From Acidisphaera sp. S103 (GTDB lineage: Bacteria; Pseudomonadota; Alphaproteobacteria; Acetobacterales; Acetobacteraceae): a stretch of 53,995 nt of DNA. The stretch spans positions 230,288-284,282 of the forward strand of contig NZ_LMUJ01000063.1 in the NCBI RefSeq assembly GCF_009765975.1, in the 5' to 3' direction. Both the position numbers and the translations under genes were made by a program. Within the stretch, counting starts at the first letter, position 1, and every line of letters begins with the position of its first letter. Shown here piece by piece: positions 9,448-18,815 of the stretch. The notes under the pieces were generated by a model. It was not told the origin of the DNA, made no database searches, and saw nothing but the letters and a program-made list of their open reading frames with translations.

Positions 9448-10422
9448 ATGTTCATCAAACCCCGCTTCCGCATCGTTCCCGACGGCACCCGCATCAAGTT
9501 CATGCGCGGCCGCTACATGGGCCTGATCGTCTCGGCGATCCTGTCCACGGCGTCGATCGTCATGTTCTTCTATCCCGGCCTGAACCTGGGCATCGACTTC
9601 TCCGGCGGCGTGGTGATGGAGGTCCACACCCAGGGCCCGGCCAATTTCGCCCAGATCCATGCCGCGCTGGCCGCCGACCATATCCCCGACCAGGGTGTGC
9701 AAAGCTTCGGCGATCCATCCGAGGTGCTGATCCGTCTCGGCACCCAGTCCTCCGAACAGGGCACCCAGGCCGCCGCCGCCCACGTCAAGACGGCCCTGGA
9801 GAAAGGCGTGCCCGGCGCCACTATCGAGCGTACCGACGTGGTGGGTGCCAGCGTGTCGGCCGAACTGTTCCGCAACGGGCTGCTCGCGCTGGGCATCAGC
9901 CTGCTGATGATCCTGGTCTATATCTGGTTCCGGTTCGAATGGCAGTTCGCCGTCGGCGCCGTGGTGACCCTGGTGCTGGATATCACCAAGGCCATCGGCT
10001 TCCTCGCACTGACCCGCCTCGATTTCGACCTGGTGATGGTCGCCGCGATCCTGACCGTGCTGGGCTATTCCACCAACGACAAGGTGGTCGTCTATGACCG
10101 GGTGCGTGAGAATCTGCGCAAGTACAAGTCGATGCCGCTGCGGGAGCTGATCGACCTGTCGATCAATGAGACGCTGAACCGCACTCTGGGCACGTCGATG
10201 ACGGTGTTCCTGGCCAGCCTGCCGCTGGCGCTGTTCGGCGGCGAGTCGATCAGCGGCTTCGCCTGGGTGATGCTGTTCGGCATTGTCGTCGGCACGTCGT
10301 CGTCGATTTTCATCGCCGCGCCGATCCTGCTGTTCCTGGGCGAGCATCGCTTGCGCCGCGAATCCGTCGCTCCGCCCACGCCGGCGACCGCCAGCAAGCC
10401 CGTGGCGGCGCCGCGGCGGTGA
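9448..10422 (+). CDS. secF: Protein translocase subunit SecF
   Basis: This 324-residue partner of SecD has the SecF signature LNLGIDFSGGVVMEV after the first membrane segment. A later ILTVLGYSTNDKVVVYDRV region covers TM4. Six membrane helices are expected. A GAGGG site precedes the start. It lies 10 bases after secD, the standard operon arrangement. Its stop overlaps the first codon of the next gene by four bases (GTGA), so the Bug-type binding protein may be cotranslated with SecDF, which is an unusual partner. Confidence 0.95.
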   Translation: MFIKPRFRIVPDGTRIKFMRGRYMGLIVSAILSTASIVMFFYPGLNLGIDFSGGVVMEVHTQGPANFAQIHAALAADHIPDQGVQSFGDPSEVLIRLGTQSSEQGTQAAAAHVKTALEKGVPGATIERTDVVGASVSAELFRNGLLALGISLLMILVYIWFRFEWQFAVGAVVTLVLDITKAIGFLALTRLDFDLVMVAAILTVLGYSTNDKVVVYDRVRENLRKYKSMPLRELIDLSINETLNRTLGTSMTVFLASLPLALFGGESISGFAWVMLFGIVVGTSSSIFIAAPILLFLGEHRLRRESVAPPTPATASKPVAAPRR

Positions 10423-11456
10423 CCGTGCGCCGGCGTGGGTATCCGGCCGGCTTTCGCCGGCTTGGGTGTCCGGCCGGGTTGCGCCGGCGGGATCTGCTGG
10501 CCGGCCTGTCCGCCTCCACCGCTGCGACGCTGGCGCCCATGGCCGCCGGGGCGGATCAGCCGAAGCGCCCGATCACTCTGTTGCTGGGGTTTTCCGAAGG
10601 GTCGGTGCCCGACAAGGCGGCCCGTGACTTCGTGACGTTCCTCGCGCCGCATCTGCCGGCGTTCGACATCCGTCCGCGCTACCTTCCGGGGGAGGCCGGC
10701 CGCACGATGCTCGCCGCCCTGGGTGCGGCGGCGCCCGACGGCGCGACCATCGGCTGGGTGGTGACACCCACCCTGGCGGCCCGCATCATCGATCGCGGCG
10801 ATCCGTCGCTGGGCGAATGCATCCGCATGATCGGCGAGGTCGAGCACGAACCGATCGCTTTCGTCTCGCCCTCGGCCGATCCGGCGGATTCCGTCCAGGA
10901 CATTATCCGCAGGGCCGCCGACGACGCCGACGCGGTGCCGCTGGGCACCCCGCCGGCCGGCAGTCCGCCGCATCTGGCGGCGATGCGGCTGCAGGTGCTG
11001 GCACAGACCCAGTTGAACATCGTCACCTTTCCGTCCGCCGCCGCCGCTCGCCAGGCGGTGCTGGCCGGCAATGTCTCGGCCGCCGCGCTGGGTCTGTCGG
11101 CGGTGATCGGCGATGTGCGCGACGCCGACCTGACCGCCATCGGCATTGCCGCGGGGCGCCGGTTCGGCCTGCTGCCCGATGCCCCCATCCTGGACGAGGG
11201 CGGCATTCCGCTGGCCGCCTTCATCCGCCGCGGCATCGCGGTGCCGGCGGGAACGCCGCCGGAGCTGGTCGCGCCCCTTGCCGAGGCGATGCGCGCAGTG
11301 GTGCGGGACGATGCGTTCCGCGACCAGGTGGAGGCAAACGGCACCTACGCGTCCTGGCACGATGGGCCGGACTGGCTGAAGCAGATGCGGACCGAACAGG
11401 CGGAACTGGCGAAGTTGTGGGAGACCAATCCCTGGCTGTCGTCGTCCCGGGGATAA
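10419..11456 (+). CDS. Bug/TctC-type tripartite tricarboxylate transporter substrate-binding protein
   Basis: This roughly 345-residue exported protein matches the Bug (TctC) family of periplasmic solute-binding proteins. Visible features are a twin-arginine-like signal (RRRDLLAGLSAS), RPITLLLGFSEGS in place of the usual early loop, and a C-terminal AVPAGTPPELVAPLAEAM segment. No TctA/TctB membrane genes accompany it, as is common for Bug orphans. The true start is uncertain. GTG at 10419 overlaps the secF stop, while a TTG at 10479 would begin directly at the Tat signal. The first 24 codons cover a 27-bp tandem repeat. Confidence 0.82.
   Translation: MTVRRRGYPAGFRRLGCPAGLRRRDLLAGLSASTAATLAPMAAGADQPKRPITLLLGFSEGSVPDKAARDFVTFLAPHLPAFDIRPRYLPGEAGRTMLAALGAAAPDGATIGWVVTPTLAARIIDRGDPSLGECIRMIGEVEHEPIAFVSPSADPADSVQDIIRRAADDADAVPLGTPPAGSPPHLAAMRLQVLAQTQLNIVTFPSAAAARQAVLAGNVSAAALGLSAVIGDVRDADLTAIGIAAGRRFGLLPDAPILDEGGIPLAAFIRRGIAVPAGTPPELVAPLAEAMRAVVRDDAFRDQVEANGTYASWHDGPDWLKQMRTEQAELAKLWETNPWLSSSRG
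10437..10490. repeat. 27-bp tandem duplication at the start of the Bug gene
   Basis: Two adjacent 27-base units (10437-10463 and 10464-10490) share the GGGTRTCCGGCCGGSTT and CGCCGGC portions. They encode GYPAGFRRL and GCPAGLRRR in the predicted N-terminus, so the duplication may have lengthened the coding region or only its leader. Confidence 0.7.
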
Positions 11457-11547
11457 TGCCCGGGCAGGATCGGGCCGGTCGCCAGCATCTTGTCGGCACT
11501 GCTCAGGCCCGCGAATCGCGGGAAGGACAGTCGCCCAGGTCCGCGGT

Positions 11548-14500
11548 CTATGCCGTTTTCACCTGGAAAAGGCGTGGATTCCGGCCGCCCTCAGCCTGGC
11601 GGTCGGGGCCGTCGGGTGACGCGAGCCGACCGCCATCGGCCTCGCACACCTGGTCGCGGCCGTTGTCCTTGGCGTCGTAAAGCGCGTCGTCGGCGATGCG
11701 GACAAGGTCTTCCGCGGTCATGACGGAGGCCAGCGCCGATGTCGCGGTGCCGATGCTGACGCTGACCCGCCCGATGTCCGAGTGGGCGTGCGGTGCGTTC
11801 AGGTCGGTGACGGTCTGGTGCATGCGTTCGGCCACCAGCCGAACCATCGCCGCGTCGGCGCCGGGCATGATGACGGCGAATTCCTCGCCGCCGTAGCGCG
11901 CCACGATATCGACGTCCTGGCGCACGCTGCTGCGCAGCGCCGTGGCCACCTGGCGCAGGCAGGCATCGCCGGCGACATGGCCATAGTGGTCGTTGTATTT
12001 CTTGAAATGATCGACATCGACCATGGCGATGGCGAGCCCGGCGCTGGTGCGCAGCGCCCGTTTCCATTCGTCGTCCAGCGCGTCCATGAAACGCCGCCGG
12101 TTGACCAGACCGGTCAGCGCGTCGGTGTTGCTCAACGCCTCCAGCCGCTGGTTGGCCGCCCGCAGCTCCCGCGTCCGTTCGGCGACGTTGCGTTCCAGCG
12201 AGGCGTACATCAGCGCGTTGTCGAGCGACACCGAGAGCTGTCCGGCGATCAGCGTCACCGCATCGAGCCGGTTGGCGGAAAAGGCGCCGCGACTCAGCCG
12301 GTTTTCCAGCAGCAGGATGGCCCGCGACACGCCCTGCTTGCGGATCGGCACGGCCAGCAGCGAGCAGCGGTCGGCGCCAGTGAAATACACGTCCCGGGCG
12401 AAGCGATCGTCGCGGATGGCGTCCTCGACGATCAGTGTCTCGGCGCTGTGCTGGACGTAGTGGAACACCGAAAGCGGCAGCAGGCGGCGCCACCCGGCCT
12501 CGGCGACCGCCATCACGTCGGCGGAGGACGCACCGGACACCGGCGGCAGATACCAACCGTCGCTCTCCTGGTCGTGCAGGACGATCTGGACGTTGGTCGC
12601 GCCGGTCAGCGCACTGAGGGTTTCGCTGACCCGGGCGTGCAGGCGATCCAGCACGGTTTCGGAACTCAGCGCCTGCGAGGCCCGCAGGATGCCCATCAGG
12701 TCGATCGTGTCCGCGGTCAGGCCGCCGCCGGTGCCGCGCGATTGACTGGTGCGGGCAGTGCCCGTCCGAACCGATGCGCTCAGCCTGGTGCCATGACGGG
12801 CCTGAAGCTGGGCCAGCTTGGCCTCGGCGCCCCAGGCCTTGTACAGGCCGTATGCCGCGGCCATCAGCGGCTGCCCGGTCTGGGTCAGCCCCTGTTCCAG
12901 ATGCAGCATCGCCGCCCGTTCGGTCAGCAGGGCCTGGTGCCAGGGACGCTGGACGCGTCGGGCCACGGTGATGCCGGCATCGAAGGCGCACTGCGCCGCC
13001 CAGTAGTCGCCGTTCGCCCAGGCCAGTTCGGCGTCGAGCAGATGCACAAGATGCAGGTAGTTGCCCGGTGCGTCGGCCGCGCGCTGGGCCAGCCATGTCC
13101 GGTTGGCGTCGAATTCGGCGCGCAACGCGGCCCGGTCCGGCGCGTCGGCGGCACGCAGCCGGCGGGCGACGGCAAGTCCCCACAGCAGGTGCGTCAGCAC
13201 CATGGGGTAAAGGCTTTCCATGTACGGCCGCAAATCCATCGCGGTGGCGGCATGGTGCGCCAGGGCGTCGCCGTCATCGAACAAGGCCGCCGTGAGGGCG
13301 CGATAGATGTGCAGGTAGGCGGTGGCCATCGCATTGGCGTCGAGGGCGGCCAGATGCCCTGTCTCATCGAACGTATCGTCGTAGAGGCCACCGGGCGATG
13401 CGGTCTGGCCGCGCAGCGCCCGGGCCACCTGACGGAACGTCACGAAGGTCGCCGCCGCCTGCTGATTTCCGGTGCGCGCCGCGAATGCCAGTGCGACGTC
13501 CGCCTCCGTCTCGCAGCGGCCGAGATCCGGCGCGGTTTCCAGCAGCACGGTCAACGTCGTGTAGTAGGTGAAGCTGGCGATTTGCAGTTCCCCGCCGTGC
13601 AGCAGGCCCAATCGCGCCCGACCGGCCTGCTCCGCGACCGTGTCGAGGTCGTCGAACCAATGCAGCGCGGTGCGTGCAAGCATATGGCGCACCTGGGACG
13701 TGGCGGGCTCGTGATGCCCCGCTTCGGCCAGTGACAGGACGTGGCGGATGACCCGTTGGCCGGTGCGGTAGTCCTGGCGCTGCCGGATCGTCTCGATCGC
13801 GGAGCACGACAGGATGCCCGCCAGCGGCCCGCATGGCCCGTGCTCGACCCAGAGCTGTTGGCCGAGCATGGCCAGCCGCATGTGGGTCGCGAAGTCGGAG
13901 TAGAAGGCCGGCGCCATCATGACGCTCATCAGGCGGGCCGCCGCGCGCATCGACGGGTCCGTCATGTCGGGCCGGTGCGCATCCCTTTCCATGTCGCCGT
14001 CGGCCCAGGCCCGGAACGCGTCCATCCGCCGATCCGCCTCGGCCTGCGTCGCATACGCGTCCGACGTCAGGCCGAGTCGTGCGAGCAATCCGAAGCCGAG
14101 CGCCAGTGCCTCCTGGTGGCGGTTACGGTTGGCGAGGCCGGAGATCTGCAGCCGGGTCGGCTCCACCAGCATCAGCGGGTCGTCGCAGGCCGGCGCCAGG
14201 GCGGCATAAACCCCGTCCGCCTCGCCCTGCCGGCCGAGGCAGCACAGGGCCTGGTGCAGGCCGATGCGAAGGTCCAGCAGCAATGCCTGGTCGTCCCCAG
14301 CCGCCGCCACAGGCGGGTCGGTCCCGCTCGCCATAGGCTCCAGCAGCTCCACCGCGGCGGCCAGCAGGCGTTCGGCGGCGGAGTAGACGGACGAAAAGCG
14401 CGCCGCGGCGGCGGCCTTGCGGAACAGTCCGACCGCAAGCCGCCGTTCGGCCGTGTCCCGTACACGGCCGGCGATCGGCAGGTATTGTTCGGCTGCTTTC

Positions 14501-16620
14501 CCCACATGCGCCGGCACCAGCGCCAGGCGCCGTGCGATGGCGAGGTGAAGGTCGGCCCGCCGATCGGGATCGAGGCCGTCGTACGCGGCCTGGTGGACCC
14601 GGTCGTGGCGGAACCGCACGGTTTCGCCGGCACCCGCCGACTGCACCGTGTTGTTGGACGACCAGACCAGAAGCCCTTCCTCCAGCGGTGCCATCAGCGC
14701 CTCGCGCACCGCGAAACTGTCCAGGCCGCTTGCCGCGTCCAGCACCCCGAGCTCGACCTCGCCGCCCAGGCAGGCCATCGTCGCGACGACCGACGGCGCG
14801 GGTTCCGGCAGGCTGGCGATCCGGTCGGTCAGCAGGGTCACCGCGTCCGCGCGATCGGTGTGCCAGCGGATGGCGGCGTCGTCCCATTCCCAGCCGGCGT
14901 TGCCCTGCGTCAGCAAGCCGTCGCGGCGCAGCGCATTCACCAGTTCCATGGTGTCGAACGGATTGCCGCCGGTCTGCGCGCCGATCGAGGCAGCCAGCCG
15001 CGTGGCATCGGTCGGCGTCAGGCGCAGCATTTCGCCCAGCAGGGTGGAGACATCGGCGGGCGGCAGGTTGGCCAGTTGCAGCACCCCCTGTTCCGGATCC
15101 TGGCGGGCGATCAACTGGGCGAGCGGATGGCCGGCTCCGACTTCCGCCGGACGGTAGGCGCCGATCGCGAACAGTCCGGGAATATTTTGGATCAGCATGG
15201 CCTCGAAAATCTCGATGCTGACCGGATCGGCCCATTGCAGGTCATCGAGGATGATCGCCACCGGCCGAGCCGGCGAAGCGATCACGCCCAGCAGCGCCAG
15301 GGTGAACGCGACCCCCCTGGCGCGGGCGGTGACGGAATCGGTCGGCGGCATCGGTGGCTGCGGCCCCAGCAGGGCCGGAAACTCCGGCGCGAAGGCGGCC
15401 GCCATGCCGGCGTTGTCGCCGACGGCCGCCATGATACGGGCACGCAGCGCGGCAACCTCGGCCGGCGATTCCGCCAGCAGCATGCGGCCCAGGCCGCGAA
15501 CCGCCTGGGTGACCGGGCCGGACGCCGTGTCATGGCGGAACTGGTCCACCTTGCCGGAGACGAACCAGCCGAACCGGGCGGTGACGATCGGGCGCAGTTC
15601 CTCGATCAGGGCCGTCTTGCCGACGCCGGGCGCGCCGGCCACCAGGATGCCGCCGCCGCCTCGGACCGCCGCCTCGAAGGCTCGGCGCATGGCCTCGGTT
15701 TCCTGTTCGCGCCCGATCAGCCGCGGGGTCGTCAATTGCCGCGGGAAATCGCGCTCGCACAGCGGAAACGACCCATCCTCGCCGCCCGCCAGCGCGGCAC
15801 GCAGGCGCGTCAGGTCGTGCGCCAGGCCCTCGGCGCTCTGGTAGCGGCGATCCGGCTCCTTCTCCAACAGACGCATGACGATATCGGACAGTCCGGCCGG
15901 GATTGCCGGATCGATGGCGATGGGAGGCAACGGCACGGTCGCGAGATGGTCGCAGATCACCTTCAACGGGTCGTCGGTCCGGAATGGCAGTCCGCCGGTG
16001 GCCAGTTCATACAGCGTGACGCCAAGGGCATACAGGTCGGTACGGTGGTCAACCGGACGTCCCATCCGCCCGGTCTGTTCAGGTGCGATATAACCCAGCG
16101 TTCCGGTGATTTCGCTGTGGTGGGTGAAGCCTGGACGTTCCTCGGCGAACGTCGTGGCCAGGTCGAAGTCGATCAGCACCGGCTGCCGCGTCACCCCCTG
16201 CAGCAGGATGTTGCTCGGGTTGATATCCTTGTGGAGCACACCGCGCCGGTGGATCGCGGCAAGGATGCGCGCCAGGCCGAGGCCGATCGCCGTGACGTCC
16301 GCCGGAGCGAAGGATCCGCCGGCACACAGCGTGTGCAGCGCTATGGCGCCTTCGTCCTCGAAGGTCAGCGTTCCGTCGTCGGGTGCCGCCGCGGCCAGCA
16401 CCGGTATACCCTCGATCCCTGCGAGGCGTTCGAGAAGCCGTCGTTCGTGCAACAGCCGGGCAGCGGCGTCCGGTCCCAGTGGCCGCTTGCGGACCACCGC
16501 CCGTTCCAGCCCGGGCAGGTAGCCACGATAGACCAGGCTGTGATCGCTTTCGTGGACGATCTCGCGCGCCTCGATGCCGGCGTGCAGGTTGTCGCCGTCC
16601 AGTTGGAGCGGGACGGTCAT
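11548..16620 (-). CDS. Giant signalling protein: Ser/Thr kinase - AAA ATPase - GAF - diguanylate cyclase (GGDEF)
   Basis: This 1690-residue cytoplasmic protein starts with a protein kinase domain (about 15-270) with HKD at 130-132, DFD in place of DFG at 151-153, and an APEQTGRMGR activation-segment motif. A predicted ATPase follows, with Walker A GAPGVGKT at 329-336 and Walker B VAIILDDLQWAD near 454. A long helical TPR-like middle comes next, then a GAF domain (about 1310-1470), a short coiled coil and a GGDEF domain with GGEEF at 1577-1581. The inhibitory RxxD site reads QDVD, so product inhibition may be lost. The usual relatives end in a histidine kinase; here the output is c-di-GMP synthesis. 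The start at 16620 has an AAGGTGG site. Confidence 0.9.
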   Translation of the reverse strand: MTVPLQLDGDNLHAGIEAREIVHESDHSLVYRGYLPGLERAVVRKRPLGPDAAARLLHERRLLERLAGIEGIPVLAAAAPDDGTLTFEDEGAIALHTLCAGGSFAPADVTAIGLGLARILAAIHRRGVLHKDINPSNILLQGVTRQPVLIDFDLATTFAEERPGFTHHSEITGTLGYIAPEQTGRMGRPVDHRTDLYALGVTLYELATGGLPFRTDDPLKVICDHLATVPLPPIAIDPAIPAGLSDIVMRLLEKEPDRRYQSAEGLAHDLTRLRAALAGGEDGSFPLCERDFPRQLTTPRLIGREQETEAMRRAFEAAVRGGGGILVAGAPGVGKTALIEELRPIVTARFGWFVSGKVDQFRHDTASGPVTQAVRGLGRMLLAESPAEVAALRARIMAAVGDNAGMAAAFAPEFPALLGPQPPMPPTDSVTARARGVAFTLALLGVIASPARPVAIILDDLQWADPVSIEIFEAMLIQNIPGLFAIGAYRPAEVGAGHPLAQLIARQDPEQGVLQLANLPPADVSTLLGEMLRLTPTDATRLAASIGAQTGGNPFDTMELVNALRRDGLLTQGNAGWEWDDAAIRWHTDRADAVTLLTDRIASLPEPAPSVVATMACLGGEVELGVLDAASGLDSFAVREALMAPLEEGLLVWSSNNTVQSAGAGETVRFRHDRVHQAAYDGLDPDRRADLHLAIARRLALVPAHVGKAAEQYLPIAGRVRDTAERRLAVGLFRKAAAAARFSSVYSAAERLLAAAVELLEPMASGTDPPVAAAGDDQALLLDLRIGLHQALCCLGRQGEADGVYAALAPACDDPLMLVEPTRLQISGLANRNRHQEALALGFGLLARLGLTSDAYATQAEADRRMDAFRAWADGDMERDAHRPDMTDPSMRAAARLMSVMMAPAFYSDFATHMRLAMLGQQLWVEHGPCGPLAGILSCSAIETIRQRQDYRTGQRVIRHVLSLAEAGHHEPATSQVRHMLARTALHWFDDLDTVAEQAGRARLGLLHGGELQIASFTYYTTLTVLLETAPDLGRCETEADVALAFAARTGNQQAAATFVTFRQVARALRGQTASPGGLYDDTFDETGHLAALDANAMATAYLHIYRALTAALFDDGDALAHHAATAMDLRPYMESLYPMVLTHLLWGLAVARRLRAADAPDRAALRAEFDANRTWLAQRAADAPGNYLHLVHLLDAELAWANGDYWAAQCAFDAGITVARRVQRPWHQALLTERAAMLHLEQGLTQTGQPLMAAAYGLYKAWGAEAKLAQLQARHGTRLSASVRTGTARTSQSRGTGGGLTADTIDLMGILRASQALSSETVLDRLHARVSETLSALTGATNVQIVLHDQESDGWYLPPVSGASSADVMAVAEAGWRRLLPLSVFHYVQHSAETLIVEDAIRDDRFARDVYFTGADRCSLLAVPIRKQGVSRAILLLENRLSRGAFSANRLDAVTLIAGQLSVSLDNALMYASLERNVAERTRELRAANQRLEALSNTDALTGLVNRRRFMDALDDEWKRALRTSAGLAIAMVDVDHFKKYNDHYGHVAGDACLRQVATALRSSVRQDVDIVARYGGEEFAVIMPGADAAMVRLVAERMHQTVTDLNAPHAHSDIGRVSVSIGTATSALASVMTAEDLVRIADDALYDAKDNGRDQVCEADGGRLASPDGPDRQAEGGRNPRLFQVKTA

Positions 16621-17213
16621 GCCACCTTGGCCCAGGTGAAGTGGCACTTGGCCGGCCGCGCGGAGGGCGTGCGGGCTGCATTCCGCCCAACTGCCGAAGG
16701 GGCGGTGGCCGAATAGGCGGTTCCGGGACGATCCGGTGCGGTCTCGACGCCGGTTGTCGAAAACATCGGCTTGGCTCCGCGCCGGGATAATCCGGCCGCT
16801 AGGCTAGGGTGTATGTGACGTGCCAGCAAAACGCTAACAAAAGGTTAACAAATTCTTAAGTCGAGGCAGGACGGGGAGCGATCCACGAAAAGGCTGGCGC
16901 AGGTGTAGTTGATTTGTCGCTGAACTTGCAACTATTGGTAGTTCGTGCTGGATATTTTGGTTTTTATGGCGAAGTGGCGCTGTCGCCGCCTGGTCGCGGT
17001 GGCGGTGAAAGCCGGCCTGTCGCGCGAAGTCGTGCCGGCACATCGCGGGCCGGCCGCGACCGCGACGCGGATCGCCGATCGTCGGGCGAGGCTGGCCGCC
17101 GAAGCCCCGATGCTTGACTATTCTCAAATCAACACAAACCCTTGACGCAGGGGTTCCGACCCGCCATCAGTCCGCGCTCCCCGCTTGAGGGGCGTCCAAA
17201 GAAAGGTAATCTG
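16621..17213. other. Intergenic region before the TRAP operon
   Basis: This 593-bp gap separates the divergent kinase/GGDEF gene and the TRAP operon. Its AT content rises around 16830-16970. Several short frames cross it but none has a plausible product or ribosome-binding site. An imperfect 19-bp dyad, AACCCTTGACGCAGGGGTT at 17137-17155, lies 58 bases before dctP and contains a TTGACG that could be a -35 element. No RNA gene was recognised. Confidence 0.5.
17137..17155 (+). promoter_or_regulatory. Imperfect dyad upstream of the TRAP operon
   Basis: AACCCTTGACGCAGGGGTT has 8-base arms with one mismatch around a 3-base centre. It lies upstream of dctP and embeds TTGACG. It is a candidate operator/promoter overlap; the binding protein is unknown. 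Confidence 0.35.
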
Positions 17214-18248
17214 ATGCGGCAAACCCTGTCTCGCCGAGCGCTTGGTCGGTCGGCTGTTGCGATGGCTGGAACGTTCGGGGTTCTGCGCCACGCGCGGGGC
17301 GAGGCGCCGATCAAGATTCGCTGCTCGCTGGATACCGCGCCGTCCCACGTCCGCAACATTTCCATCGCCGACTACCTGCAGAAGGTCGAAGCCGCGACCG
17401 GCGGCAAGGTCACTAGTGAAATCTTTCCGTCCGGTCAGTTGTTTGCCGATCTTAACGTCGCCAAGGCGCTGCTGCAGGGCCAGGTGGACATGGCATGTCC
17501 CGGCAACTGGACGCAGACCGGCATCGTGCCCGATTGCGACTTCTGCCAGCTTCCCGCGTTCTACGGCCGCCCGATCGAAACGACGGAGCATGCCTCGGAC
17601 GGCAAGCCCGGCGCCCTGATCGAAAAGCAACTGGAAACCAAGCTGCGGGTGAAGATCCTGGGGCCGTGGCTCGATCTGGGCTTCCAGAACTGGTACACGA
17701 CCAAGAAGCCGCTTAACACCTCGGCCGACATCAAGGGCCTGAAAATCCGCAGCCCGGGCGGCGCGGGAATCAGCTGGCGGATCAATTTCTTCGGTGGCAT
17801 CCCCAACGTCACCGCGTGGCCGAATGTGCCGCTGGCACTGTCGCAGGGCACGTTCGACGGGTTCGTTTCCACCAACGAAAGCTGCTCCAGCGCGAAACTG
17901 TGGGAAGCCGGGGTCAAGTATTCGTACCAGGACCATCAGTATGTCGGTCAGTACATGCCGATGATGAACGGCGCGTTCTGGGCCAAGCTGACGCCCGACA
18001 TCCAGAAGACGATGATCTCGCTGTGGGCGGCCAACATCGGCACCTACCGCACCCATTCCGCCGCCCTGCAGTTGGAGGCGCGCAAGACGATGGAAAAGAA
18101 CGGCGTGATCTTCACCGATCCGGCGCAGTCGATCCTTGATGCCGCCCGCAAGGCGCAGCAGGCCGACGTCGCCAGCCTGATCAGCGCTGCCAAGCTGTCG
18201 CCCGAGGTGGTCAAGCTGACCGAGGATTCCGTGAACGGCACCGCCTGA
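17214..18248 (+). CDS. TRAP transporter substrate-binding protein, DctP type
   Basis: This 344-residue exported binding protein belongs to the DctP family that delivers carboxylate-like solutes to a DctQM membrane pair. The N-terminus carries a Tat-like signal (SRRALGRSAVAMAG). Body motifs typical of the family include LKIRSPGG and YTTKKPLNT. The start at 17214 has an AAAGG site and begins directly at the signal sequence. An upstream in-frame ATG at 17142 is less likely. The dctQ start follows the stop by 2 bases. The substrate is unknown. Confidence 0.92.
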   Translation: MRQTLSRRALGRSAVAMAGTFGVLRHARGEAPIKIRCSLDTAPSHVRNISIADYLQKVEAATGGKVTSEIFPSGQLFADLNVAKALLQGQVDMACPGNWTQTGIVPDCDFCQLPAFYGRPIETTEHASDGKPGALIEKQLETKLRVKILGPWLDLGFQNWYTTKKPLNTSADIKGLKIRSPGGAGISWRINFFGGIPNVTAWPNVPLALSQGTFDGFVSTNESCSSAKLWEAGVKYSYQDHQYVGQYMPMMNGAFWAKLTPDIQKTMISLWAANIGTYRTHSAALQLEARKTMEKNGVIFTDPAQSILDAARKAQQADVASLISAAKLSPEVVKLTEDSVNGTA

Positions 18249-18250
18249 CC

Positions 18251-18811
18251 ATGGCCGCGGTACGCCCCGACACGATCTGGGACACGATCGAGCGCACGCT
18301 GGCCGGCGTCCTTGGCTTGCTCGCCATGGCGCTTGGCCTCGTGCAGGTCCTGGGACGCTATTTCTTCCCCGCCTATGCGATTTCCTGGGGCGAGGAGGTG
18401 ATCGTCTATCTGGTCGTCTGGGGCGTGATGATCATCTCCAGCCAGTTGGTCCGCACCGACGGCCATGTGCGGCCCGACCTGGTGCTGCGCCTGGTGCCAC
18501 CCGGCGGGCAGCGTTGGCTGGAGGCGTTCAACTGCATCGTGGCGCTGATCTTCTGTGCCGGCATGATCTGGTACGGCTGGCAGATCGTCGATACGTCGAT
18601 GCTGCTGGACGAACGCAGCTCCAGCGGACTGCAGTTCCCGATGTGGATCTACTACAGCGCGTTGCCCGCCGGCGGCGTGCTGATGGGTGTGCGCTACCTG
18701 ATCCGGCTGTTTCGTTACCTGTTCGTTTTCGATCCGAAGACGATGACGGTCGGGCACCATATCGCGGATCACGAGTTGCCGGCCAATCTCTCCGACCTGG
18801 CGAACCGCTGA
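18251..18811 (+). CDS. TRAP transporter small permease, DctQ type
   Basis: This 186-residue protein has four hydrophobic segments and the DctQ pattern, including LGRYFFPAYAISWGEEVIVYLVVWG in its central part. DctQ forms the small membrane subunit that pairs with DctM in sodium-driven uptake. It lies 2 bases after dctP and 4 bases before dctM, so all three are one transcription unit. The C-terminal tail after the last helix is hydrophilic and probably cytoplasmic. Confidence 0.92.
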   Translation: MAAVRPDTIWDTIERTLAGVLGLLAMALGLVQVLGRYFFPAYAISWGEEVIVYLVVWGVMIISSQLVRTDGHVRPDLVLRLVPPGGQRWLEAFNCIVALIFCAGMIWYGWQIVDTSMLLDERSSSGLQFPMWIYYSALPAGGVLMGVRYLIRLFRYLFVFDPKTMTVGHHIADHELPANLSDLANR

Positions 18812-18815
18812 TCCG

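Noticed and set aside
13741-16716. A 991-residue open frame on the plus strand opposite the kinase/GGDEF gene
   Set aside because: It is rich in Arg, Gln, His and Gly with no domain pattern. This is the typical mirror frame of a GC-rich gene, and the opposite strand has clear domains.
16834-17145. Short frames on both strands upstream of the TRAP operon
   Set aside because: No start signals and no protein-like pattern; treated as intergenic.
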